This document shows positions 24,414 to 32,206 of a DNA stretch of 64,000 nt, piece after piece. The stretch's first letter is position 1. Each line of letters starts with the position of its first letter. The translations under genes were made by a program, and so were the position numbers. The notes below the pieces were generated by a model. That model had not been told where the DNA came from. It made no database searches and worked only from the letters and a program-made list of their open reading frames with translations. Source of the stretch: an uncultured Hyphomonas sp. (GTDB taxonomy: Bacteria; Pseudomonadota; Alphaproteobacteria; Caulobacterales; Hyphomonadaceae); the NCBI RefSeq assembly GCF_963677035.1, contig NZ_OY781472.1:3501658-3565657 (forward strand), in the 5' to 3' direction.

Positions 24414-26633
24414 TTAGAAGCTTCTCTTCAAACTCACACCAAACGTCTGAGGCATGACGAACGATTCAGCGGGGGCGCCCGCATAAGAGAAGGCATTAGA
24501 CAGAGTAGCGGTGTCATCATCGAAAAGATTTTTGGCGAACACCGAAAAATCCCATGAATCAGACTGAATGCCCACCCTCGCGTTGACGACCGTATAGTCC
24601 CCCACTTCCTTGTCTTCTGTAACACCGAAGCGTGTATCCAGCTGATTGGCAATCACGTTGTCTCTGAATTCTTCATAGAGATGTGACTTGTAAGAGCCCA
24701 CATAATTGGCATTGCCATTGGCATACATCGTCCACCCATTCTGGAGTGGCCTTTCGTAAGCCAATGCGAGATTGAGCATAACCTCAGGAGATGCTGGAAG
24801 CCGCTGAGACTTATACCCTGCGGTTCCATCAAGTTTTGTTTTCACATACGAGCCATTCAGGCTGACCGTGAGACCTTGTTTGAGCAAGTAACTGAACTCA
24901 GCCTCCCCCCCCTTACTGGTCGCGCTGCCGAAGTTGACCAGTGGTGTATAGGCTCCGCCAGCAAGCGTCAGATAGATAGGAATATCCGTCCAGTCGGCGA
25001 AGAAGACCGCGCCGCTTAGATTCCCCCGGCCGCCCGCGAACACCTGTTTCGTGCCGACCTCGTAGTTCCAAAGGGAATCAGACGTGTAGGAGTAATATTG
25101 TTCTTCATTGGGTACGTTGACGCCTGGAAGATTTGGCGGCGCGCCATTGAACCCGCCGAGACGGTATCCCTTGGAGATCTGGAAATAGTAGAGCTGGTCT
25201 TCGCTCGGCTCGAAGCGAAGATTGAACCGTGGTGTCCACACTTTCTCGGCCTGCGTACCGGAGTCCGCATCCACTGTGACGTCCTGTTCATAGTCGGAGT
25301 AACGGATACCAAGGTCGAGGCCCCACGCACCCGGAAGATCAATATTCGCTTCCGCAAACCCGGACCACTGCGTGGTGTCGATATCGCGGTCAATCTCAAG
25401 AATCTTTCCCAGAAGGGCATCCTCGGTAAAGATGCGGGCACGGTCCGAAGTTTCTTTGCGATAGAAGGCCCCCACAAGCCACTGAACCGGAGACTCGGTC
25501 TGAGACGCCAGCCGAAGCTCCTGTGAAAACACGTCACCCTTTACCGTGTCATCTGCATAGAGATCGTATGAATTCAGGCCATACAGGCCGGGAGGCCCGG
25601 CAAGAGCCTGGACATTCCCATCGAATAGGGACGCATCGCGGCGCCCCTTGAAATCAGTCTCATAATAGGCCGTGACCGAGTCCAGGCGCACCGTGTCAAA
25701 CTCATACCCAACGTTCAAATTGTACAGATCAAAATCTGTATCGCCAAACTCATCGCCGCGGCGCCTCTGAGCATTGCCGCGATTTTCGAACGGCTCCCGG
25801 ATTCTCTGCCCGTCTGCCTCGGTACTTTGACTGATGACCTGGAACAGGATGTCCATTTGTTCTGTCGGCTCCAGCGAAAGCGCCAGGCGACCGCCGGAGA
25901 CTGTGCCGCCCCCAACCTTCTCACCCATCTGCAAATTGTCGACATAGTCTGGTTCATCGCGCCGATAGAGAGAGCCGCGGACTGCGGCTTTGCCTTCCAC
26001 GATGGGAAGGTTGACCGTCGCAGTGAGGTTCGACCCTAAGTCATCTGCGCCGTTGACAGAACTGGCCGTCGCGACCAGCAATGCTGAATAGTCATCAAGC
26101 TGTGGGCGGTTTGGAATAATCCGCAATGTTCCACCGATAGAGCCGGCACCATAATAGGTGCCCTGTGGTCCGCGTAGAATTTCAATACGCTCAATATCGA
26201 CAGGCTCGACCTCAATCGCTCCAGTACCATCATTGAGCGCCACTTCGTCGAAATAGGTGACCACAGTGCCAGAGAGAGTACTTCCTCCGGCTGCGGTAGC
26301 CAGACCACGAATGATCACATTGTTCGACCCGATACCCGTCTCAACCAGCGCGACACCAGGCACCGTCGTCAGATAATCCCTGTATTCATTCGCACCGACC
26401 CTCTCAAGATCTTCGCCGGTTACTGCCGAAATCGAATAGGGTGCATCCAGAATATCTTCTTCACGTTTACTGGCCGTAACCGTCACGCTGTTCAGAACAT
26501 ATCTTTGATCCGCATCGGATGATTTCGCAGATGCAGATGACTCCTGTGCCGCAGCGACACAGAATGATGTCGCAAAAAAAGCAGCCGGAACGATTGCTAC
26601 TGTTGCAAGTAGTCTCTTTGTTAAGTCAGTCAT
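24414..26633 (-). CDS. TonB-dependent outer-membrane receptor
   Basis: A 739-residue receptor starting at ATG 26633 after GGGGAG. A signal peptide (residues 1-32, ending VAAAQESS) is followed by a TonB-box-like segment (NSVTVTASKREED), a plug domain (about 50-170 with VIIRGLATAAG and ERIEILRGPQGTYYGAGSIGG) and a 22-strand-type barrel ending in LKRSF, with the terminal Phe required for barrel insertion. Loops in the barrel mention no ligand motif. It is 203 bases downstream of a lipoprotein esterase gene and 158 upstream of nhaC, so it may have its own promoter. Substrate is unknown; co-location with two esterase-like lipoproteins suggests an ester or acylated compound. Confidence 0.9.
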   Translation of the reverse strand: MTDLTKRLLATVAIVPAAFFATSFCVAAAQESSASAKSSDADQRYVLNSVTVTASKREEDILDAPYSISAVTGEDLERVGANEYRDYLTTVPGVALVETGIGSNNVIIRGLATAAGGSTLSGTVVTYFDEVALNDGTGAIEVEPVDIERIEILRGPQGTYYGAGSIGGTLRIIPNRPQLDDYSALLVATASSVNGADDLGSNLTATVNLPIVEGKAAVRGSLYRRDEPDYVDNLQMGEKVGGGTVSGGRLALSLEPTEQMDILFQVISQSTEADGQRIREPFENRGNAQRRRGDEFGDTDFDLYNLNVGYEFDTVRLDSVTAYYETDFKGRRDASLFDGNVQALAGPPGLYGLNSYDLYADDTVKGDVFSQELRLASQTESPVQWLVGAFYRKETSDRARIFTEDALLGKILEIDRDIDTTQWSGFAEANIDLPGAWGLDLGIRYSDYEQDVTVDADSGTQAEKVWTPRFNLRFEPSEDQLYYFQISKGYRLGGFNGAPPNLPGVNVPNEEQYYSYTSDSLWNYEVGTKQVFAGGRGNLSGAVFFADWTDIPIYLTLAGGAYTPLVNFGSATSKGGEAEFSYLLKQGLTVSLNGSYVKTKLDGTAGYKSQRLPASPEVMLNLALAYERPLQNGWTMYANGNANYVGSYKSHLYEEFRDNVIANQLDTRFGVTEDKEVGDYTVVNARVGIQSDSWDFSVFAKNLFDDDTATLSNAFSYAGAPAESFVMPQTFGVSLKRSF

Positions 26634-26836
26634 TTTATTACTCCCCGATCTGATTTTGAATTTGGATGATGTATTGTGATGGTTTGAGGCGCAGAGGACC
26701 GCTGAAAATTGCGTCGCTTCACGATTGGTTGACGCTTGGGTCAGTGACGCTGTTGAGGTCGTTTCCGCATTGAAGAAATCAGCACTCCCACACAGAAGGG
26801 AGGCACAAAACTCTATTCTCATTATACGGTGTTGTC

Positions 26837-27979
26837 TTAAGCAGGCGGCTCCGGCTTGAGGTACTCATGCCAGAATTTCGTCGCTCTTGAATATGCTGCG
26901 TCGGACTCCGGCGTGCCGTCCAACAGAGACGGAAAGACATGGGGCATGCCTTCATAGATATCCAGAACAGCATCCCCGCCGTCACGTTCTATCGCCTGAT
27001 ACAGACGGACAGAATCGCTCAACAACATCTCCCGCGTACCCGTCTGGATCAGCGTCGGAGGAAATCCGGTTCTGAAATCTCCATAGGCTGGCGACGCATA
27101 GGGATTCTTCCGGTCGTCCGATCCAGCGTACTGGCTCAATCGGTAGAGGGTGTCCTCTTTCTCCAGACCGGGATCAAAAAATGCGAGCGTGGTAAACGTA
27201 TCGCCGGCTCCTGTAAGATCTGTGGAAGGAGAGTGAAGCAGAAGCGCCGCTGGCATCGGTATCCCCATGTCTCTTAGTCGCAATGTGCTGCCCGCAACAA
27301 TGGAGCCCCCCGCGGAGTCGCCAAAGAAGCCGATTTCGTCTGCACGATATCCCTCGTTCAGGAGCGCCTGATAAGCGGTAATAACCTGCATCGTGATCTC
27401 GTCCCACTTGGCTTCAGGGGCGAGCGTGTAGTCTATCGAATATACCGTATCACCCGTCGCTTCCGCCATCAGCACAGCCGATTTAAGTGATGACCTGGCA
27501 GAAAGGTACGTAAAGCCTCCGCCATGTACGTAGAGGATTTTACTCTTGCTTGGGCCCGGCTTATTTCGCGTGACTTTTAAAGCAGGGATCCCCCCGAGCT
27601 CGACGTCCTCAATTGACGGCTTCAGCCGCTCAAGCATCGGGGCGTTAAACACCTCCATCATCTGCTCCCGCACCTGCCGCCGGGCTTGCCAGTCTTCGGA
27701 TGTAACTGCTGGCATTTCATTTGTCTGATACGCACGAGCATAACTCACCAGTGCTTCCATCTTTGCCCTGGCCTCTGGTGAAATGGTGTCTGCAATCCAG
27801 AACCTGTCAGACGTCTCTTTCGACATTGCGTTATCACTCCCACTCTCAACCAATTTTTCTCTGCTTACTGATGTCACGCAAGACGCGACCATGGCGAATG
27901 CAGCACAGAGCGCAACAACACGGGCCGTCAGCTTACGCGGGCTCGTACCGCTTGTTCGGAACTGCGGAAGCCTACTCAT
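26837..27979 (-). CDS. HSL-family alpha/beta hydrolase, predicted lipoprotein
   Basis: A 380-residue protein of the hormone-sensitive-lipase (esterase IV) family. Oxyanion motif HGGGF (in YVHGGGFTYL), nucleophile Ser in GDSAGG and the late His in GMPHVFPSL are all present. The N-terminus has a hydrophobic run ending MVASC, with Cys34 as a lipobox cysteine, so it should be lipid-anchored. Start ATG 27979 overlaps the stop of the preceding hydrolase gene (ATGA). HSL enzymes cleave short-chain esters. Two consecutive ester-hydrolase lipoproteins plus a TonB receptor point to surface or periplasmic digestion of an ester compound. Confidence 0.85.
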   Translation of the reverse strand: MSRLPQFRTSGTSPRKLTARVVALCAAFAMVASCVTSVSREKLVESGSDNAMSKETSDRFWIADTISPEARAKMEALVSYARAYQTNEMPAVTSEDWQARRQVREQMMEVFNAPMLERLKPSIEDVELGGIPALKVTRNKPGPSKSKILYVHGGGFTYLSARSSLKSAVLMAEATGDTVYSIDYTLAPEAKWDEITMQVITAYQALLNEGYRADEIGFFGDSAGGSIVAGSTLRLRDMGIPMPAALLLHSPSTDLTGAGDTFTTLAFFDPGLEKEDTLYRLSQYAGSDDRKNPYASPAYGDFRTGFPPTLIQTGTREMLLSDSVRLYQAIERDGGDAVLDIYEGMPHVFPSLLDGTPESDAAYSRATKFWHEYLKPEPPA

Positions 27980-29187
27980 TCGCCTGACCCACAAGTGTTC
28001 TCGACGGCCCCACCTACCATCAGCCTTCGAACGAATGGAATCGAATCCTCAAGCGACGCGTTTAATGCAGTGCTGTGGTCTTCGCCTTTATAGACATGAT
28101 GTTGGACGCTCACCCCCGTACGGCATATTGTGTGGGCGAGGTCTTCCTGAAATTCCGGCGCCACATCGATATCATCCGCCCCCGTCCCCATGAAAAACGG
28201 CGCCGCATAACCCGTCTCGGGCGGATTCAAGAAGTTTATGTGTTCCTTGATGACCTGGAGAGCATAGGGCTTCAGCGTTTTTGACCAGTTGAGTTCTGCA
28301 ATAGTCACGTCGTACTCAAGGTCCGCCACGCAACGCGTATCCGCCAGCGGCAGAACAGTCAGCGCCTTCGGTGTAAGCATGTCTTCAGGCCTGAGTTTGG
28401 GATCCAGCAACGATAATGCCCGCACCACATAAAGCGCATAGGCAGACGTTGGATCGATCTTTGCTTCGGAATCGCCGAGCAAGTCTGGCCTTTCCAGATC
28501 GATTATTCCTGCGCCGGTTGCGACAACGCCAATAATATTGAGCTCAGGGGCATATTCTGGCGCATAGGCGGCAGCGATCGTGACAGCCCCACCTCCCTGC
28601 GATTGCCCCATCAGGAGAACCTTGTTTGACAGCTCCGGCGTGAAGCGCGTGACTGCGCGCGCGGAATCCAGAATCGAATAGCCCGCGGCCCGTCCGGCAA
28701 TATAGGGGTGTGGTCCGGCCGTGCCGAGCCCCTGATAGTCCGAAGCAACGATCGCAAAACCTTCGGACAACCATTTTGAAAGATAGGTCCGGTCACGATG
28801 TGTCATGCCAGTCCAGGAAGGCGCACAGATATCCGCAACTCCTTTTGTGCCATGTCCCCAAGCGATCACCGGCCAGCCACCCTCGGGCATATCTCCCTGC
28901 GGGTAAAATAGCGCTGCGGACACGACGACAGGTGTCCGGTCGTCAATCCCATTCGTAGAGGAATAAAGTATCCGCTCAGCCCGCGCGGCACCCGGGATAG
29001 AAAGCGCGTCCGCAAGAGGCGCCTTACGAAGCATCTCTCCCGGCATCTCGGGCACCACTTCTTCCCATGAATAGAATTCAGAAACACGCCCATCGTAAGG
29101 TGCCGCTGAATCCTGCTGCGCTGTTGCGCACCCACTTCCAAGCAGCAAGCCCGCAATCAGGCTAATGGCTCTCGTACTCATCGACAT
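27976..29187 (-). CDS. Secretory-lipase-type alpha/beta hydrolase, probable lipoprotein
   Basis: A 403-residue alpha/beta hydrolase of the LIP/secretory lipase group: nucleophile in LLMGQSQGGGA, core strand VIAWGHGTKG, catalytic Asp region FFMGTGADDIDV, and late His in YKGEDHSTAL. The N-terminus is a signal sequence ending LLGSGC (Cys20); the -3 residue is Gly, so the lipobox is imperfect. ATG 29187 lies two bases from the stop of the PLP-enzyme gene, with AAAGG upstream. It is co-expressed with the HSL hydrolase and the PLP enzyme. Confidence 0.8.
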   Translation of the reverse strand: MSMSTRAISLIAGLLLGSGCATAQQDSAAPYDGRVSEFYSWEEVVPEMPGEMLRKAPLADALSIPGAARAERILYSSTNGIDDRTPVVVSAALFYPQGDMPEGGWPVIAWGHGTKGVADICAPSWTGMTHRDRTYLSKWLSEGFAIVASDYQGLGTAGPHPYIAGRAAGYSILDSARAVTRFTPELSNKVLLMGQSQGGGAVTIAAAYAPEYAPELNIIGVVATGAGIIDLERPDLLGDSEAKIDPTSAYALYVVRALSLLDPKLRPEDMLTPKALTVLPLADTRCVADLEYDVTIAELNWSKTLKPYALQVIKEHINFLNPPETGYAAPFFMGTGADDIDVAPEFQEDLAHTICRTGVSVQHHVYKGEDHSTALNASLEDSIPFVRRLMVGGAVENTCGSGE

Positions 29188-29188
29188 A

Positions 29189-30223
29189 TTACACACCTTT
29201 GCCGACTGCGAGAGCCTGCTCGAACTTCTCATATGATATATTCCGCCCACAAAGTACTATGGCTACCGTCTTGCCCGCAAAGCTTTGTGCGCATGCAATG
29301 AACCCGGCTACAGCAAGGGCCGCTGAGCCCTCAACAATCAGCCGCTCTTCGTGCGCCAGAAGCACCATGGCGGCAGCAATATCCCGCTCAGAAACCAAAG
29401 CCGAACGGGGGGCAATCTTGCTCGCAAGTGAAATTGTAACGGACCCCGGCTCAACGCCGCCCGCCGTACCATCTGCCAGTGTCGGGAATTCGTCCACGTC
29501 AACAGCTCGCCCGGCCTTCATGGACTGAAACAAGCTTGGCGCATTCTCGGGCCAGACCGCCAGCAACTCCGCATTCGGGCACCCGGTCCGCAGCGCAGCT
29601 CCGACCCCACAAAGCAAACCACCGCCACCAACTGCCACAACGACCGCGTCCACCGGCGCTTCCTCAAGGATTTCAAGCCCGCAAGTTCCCTGCCCAGCAA
29701 TCACTTCGAGATCATTATAGGGTGATACAAAGACCCGCCCCATCCGTTCAGAAATTTGTCTGGCTTCGAGTTCTATTGTCAGCGGGTCTGCTGTATGCAG
29801 GACGACCGTTGCACCGAGGGCCCGAATGGCATCCACCTTGGCACGCGACGCATGTTCTGGCGCATGTATTGTCGCGGTAATACCTAGCTCTGCCGCCACC
29901 GTCGCGACGGCCAGACCGTGATTGCCAGTCGACGCAGTTGTCACCCCCAATTGGCGCTGAGCCTCAGGGAGCGACATAAGCTTATTGAATGCGCCTCGAA
30001 ACTTGAACGCGCCCGTCGGAAGCATTTGATCGCATTTCAGTAAGACTTTAGCGCCGGTCAAGTCGGAGAGGACCCGGCTCTCTATCAGGGGACTTGCCGG
30101 TGTTCGGCGCCGGAGAACGGTAAGAGCTTGGTGTGATTTATCCGCAAGGAAACCAAGGCCGACCTGACCTTCCCCGTCTTGTGAAGACGGAAAATTACCG
30201 GGATCACGCTCAGGCCGTTCCAT
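29189..30223 (-). CDS. PLP-dependent threonine dehydratase-like (fold type II) enzyme
   Basis: A 344-residue protein. The PLP lysine is in PTGAFKFRGAFNK, the substrate loop is TASTGNHG, and the phosphate-binding glycine loop is VAVGGGGLLCG; there is no ACT domain, so it is the catabolic, unregulated form. I choose ATG 30223; a TTG at 30253 would add ten residues. The family removes water and ammonia from threonine, serine, hydroxyaspartate and hydroxyectoine-derived substrates. The divergent partner encodes an ornithine-cyclodeaminase-fold enzyme, and the same pair of families occurs in ectoine and hydroxyaspartate degradation, so an unusual hydroxy- or imino-acid is likely. Exact substrate open. 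Confidence 0.85.
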   Translation of the reverse strand: MERPERDPGNFPSSQDGEGQVGLGFLADKSHQALTVLRRRTPASPLIESRVLSDLTGAKVLLKCDQMLPTGAFKFRGAFNKLMSLPEAQRQLGVTTASTGNHGLAVATVAAELGITATIHAPEHASRAKVDAIRALGATVVLHTADPLTIELEARQISERMGRVFVSPYNDLEVIAGQGTCGLEILEEAPVDAVVVAVGGGGLLCGVGAALRTGCPNAELLAVWPENAPSLFQSMKAGRAVDVDEFPTLADGTAGGVEPGSVTISLASKIAPRSALVSERDIAAAMVLLAHEERLIVEGSAALAVAGFIACAQSFAGKTVAIVLCGRNISYEKFEQALAVGKGV

Positions 30224-30261
30224 TCGAGAAATTCCACTTGCTAGAAGACGCAATTGACGGT

Positions 30262-30278
30262 AATTCTAGTTTAGAATT
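30262..30278. promoter_or_regulatory. Inverted repeat, probable operator of divergent promoter
   Basis: AATTCTA and TAGAATT (7-bp arms) are separated by GTT in the 81-bp gap between the divergent PLP-enzyme and YheO-type regulator genes. The dyad sits between the two start codons, where a regulator would block both promoters; the adjacent YheO/DauR-like protein is the natural candidate. Confidence 0.6.
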
Positions 30279-30304
30279 TTTGTCAACAGTGTTTGGAGAG
30301 AACT

Positions 30305-30946
30305 TTGATACAGCTGTCGGATTCAGAAGCTTATTCACCTGCGCTTCGCCCTCACTTTGCTGTCGCTGATGGCATTGCCGCCGTTTTCGCTCCTTATGCA
30401 GAGGTTGTTGTGCATGATCTTGCGACCGAAAGCGTTGCGCATATTGCAAACTCAATTTCCCGGAGAACGCCCGGCGACCCATCGCAACTTGAGGATATAG
30501 AGTTCGACGTATCTCAGGCCCTGGTCGGCCCCTACGAGAAAACGAATTGGGATGGACGCCGCTTGAAATGTATCTCGATCGTCCTGACCGATCAGGAGAA
30601 AGCAATCGGCCTTTTCTGCATCAATGTTGATATCAGCCAGTTTGATCAGATACGTATCGCGCTCGATGGATTCCTTGGCGCGAAACCGCGAACAGACGAT
30701 GTGCAAGCTCTATTCGTCCACGACTGGCACGAACGCATTAATGAGTTTGTTGCCCGTTGGTGTTCGGAGAATGACGTTCGGATCGCAGAGATTGATCGCC
30801 CCGCCCGCCGGAAACTCATCCTGGCATTGAAAGAAAGTGGCGCCCTGGAACAACGCCGCGCGCCCGCCTATATTGCACGTATCCTGAGCGTAAGCCGCGC
30901 AACAATCTACAATGAGCTTACCGCCATCAAGCAAGAGCAGAACTGA
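30305..30946 (+). CDS. YheO/DauR-type PAS-HTH transcriptional regulator
   Basis: A regulator of about 213 residues with an N-terminal PAS-like domain (VADGIAAVFAPYAEVVVHDL, then SIVLTDQEKAIGLFCINVD) and a C-terminal helix-turn-helix (APAYIARILSVSRATIYNELTAIKQ). The start is uncertain: TTG 30305 has GGAGAG just upstream, TTG 30293 would add four residues. DauR, the best-known relative, represses D-arginine catabolism genes in Pseudomonas, one of which encodes an ornithine-cyclodeaminase-fold enzyme like the next gene here. It ends 3 bases before that gene. It should sense a small amino-acid-like ligand and act at 30262-30278. Confidence 0.85.
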   Translation: MIQLSDSEAYSPALRPHFAVADGIAAVFAPYAEVVVHDLATESVAHIANSISRRTPGDPSQLEDIEFDVSQALVGPYEKTNWDGRRLKCISIVLTDQEKAIGLFCINVDISQFDQIRIALDGFLGAKPRTDDVQALFVHDWHERINEFVARWCSENDVRIAEIDRPARRKLILALKESGALEQRRAPAYIARILSVSRATIYNELTAIKQEQN

Positions 30947-30949
30947 ACG

Positions 30950-31903
30950 ATGCAAGTCCACAGCAAGGACAGCATTCTGGACGCTGTAGATACATCTCTT
31001 GCCATCAAAACGATCGAGGCGTCATTCTGTGACTATTCGTTGGGGAATGTTCAATCGGGCGCCGTTGCTCATTTGCGGTTCCAGGAACCGCCGGGCGATT
31101 TTCACATAAAATCTGCACATATTGGCACGTCCCCCTATTTCGTCGTCAAAATGGCGGGCAATTTCTACAAGAATCCCGAGCGCGGATTGACGTCCAGCAA
31201 TGGCGTGATGATGGCGTTCGATGCCGATACCGGACACACAATCTGTGTTCTCGCAGATGATGGCGCCCTCACGGATTTGCGAACGGCTCTGGCAGGCACC
31301 ATTGCAGCTCGCCTTATTGCACCTACCCCCATCCAGACGTTGGGAATTGTCGGCGCGGGCACACAGGCGAAGCTACACGCGATCTGGGTGTCCCGGCACC
31401 TTGGAATTGAACATGTTCAGATCTGGGCACGTCACGCTGAGCGCGCTGAGCAACTGGCGAAAGATCTCAGGGACTCACCATTTTCAGTGACGTCTGAGAC
31501 CGACCTTTCCAGTCTATCGCGAGCATGCGACCTCATCGTCACAACAACCCCCTCCCAGCGTCCTTTGGTTACGCGTGACATGATCCGCCCTGGCCTCCGC
31601 ATTGTTGCCATCGGCGCAGACTCTCCTGGCAAGACCGAAGTTTCAAAGGATGTGATGGCTGCCGCCGATCTGATTTTGACAGATTCGACGCAGCAGTGCA
31701 TGGCATATGGGGAATGTGCAGGGCTCGCCCCGTCAGCCCGGACCGGCCCACCGCCAATCATCGAGATCGGTGAGGTGCTGCTCGGCCAACGCGTGATAGA
31801 TCTGCAGGAGCACTCTATTGCGATTGCCGACCTCACAGGTCTTGGCGCACAGGATGCCGCGATCGCCGAACTCGCAATCAAGAAGCTTACCGCTGTATGC
31901 TGA
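30950..31903 (+). CDS. Ornithine cyclodeaminase / mu-crystallin-family NAD(P)-dependent enzyme
   Basis: A 317-residue protein. The Rossmann motif LGIVGAGTQA (about 127-136), an upstream lysine in FVVKMAGNF and the late DLTGLGAQDAAIAE segment place it in the OCD/mu-crystallin family, which includes ornithine cyclodeaminase, alanine dehydrogenase, iminosuccinate reductase and iminoarginine reductase (DauB). Start ATG 30950 follows the regulator stop by 3 bases. With the PLP dehydratase it could deaminate or reduce an imino intermediate. Which reaction is not visible from sequence. Confidence 0.85.
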   Translation: MQVHSKDSILDAVDTSLAIKTIEASFCDYSLGNVQSGAVAHLRFQEPPGDFHIKSAHIGTSPYFVVKMAGNFYKNPERGLTSSNGVMMAFDADTGHTICVLADDGALTDLRTALAGTIAARLIAPTPIQTLGIVGAGTQAKLHAIWVSRHLGIEHVQIWARHAERAEQLAKDLRDSPFSVTSETDLSSLSRACDLIVTTTPSQRPLVTRDMIRPGLRIVAIGADSPGKTEVSKDVMAAADLILTDSTQQCMAYGECAGLAPSARTGPPPIIEIGEVLLGQRVIDLQEHSIAIADLTGLGAQDAAIAELAIKKLTAVC

Positions 31904-32114
31904 CTACCCGCCGCCCGGCTCACAGAGCGGTGTCTTAAGGCACCTATTGGTTGCGGGCGGATAGAGCAGCCCAGTCCTGAAACTGGTCATTCTGGACTGG
32001 CAAGGTTCAGACCCGTTTCGCTCCAGGTAAATCCATGTTCTGCTCCCCCCTGACACCGCCCCCCGAGTGCACGAACGAAGTAACTTAAATGGTGGTGGCC
32101 ATTTTGAGCAAAGG

Positions 32115-32130
32115 TTTTCGCTAGCGAAAA
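32115..32130. repeat. Perfect 16-bp palindrome TTTTCGCTAGCGAAAA
   Basis: It lies in the 303-bp gap between the convergent OCD and GH3 genes, where no gene is seen. No loop is possible without opening it, so it is a DNA-binding or recombination-type palindrome rather than a terminator. A second weak stem (CCAGTCC 31971-31977 with GGACTGG 31994-32000) is nearby. The rest of 31904-32206 holds nothing I can identify. Confidence 0.5.
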
Positions 32131-32206
32131 AGGGGACGTCCGTGAATTTCAGCGGCCGGGCGCCAGCATCCGCCACTTCAGTCCCACTTCCTCTGACTGG
32201 CCAGAG

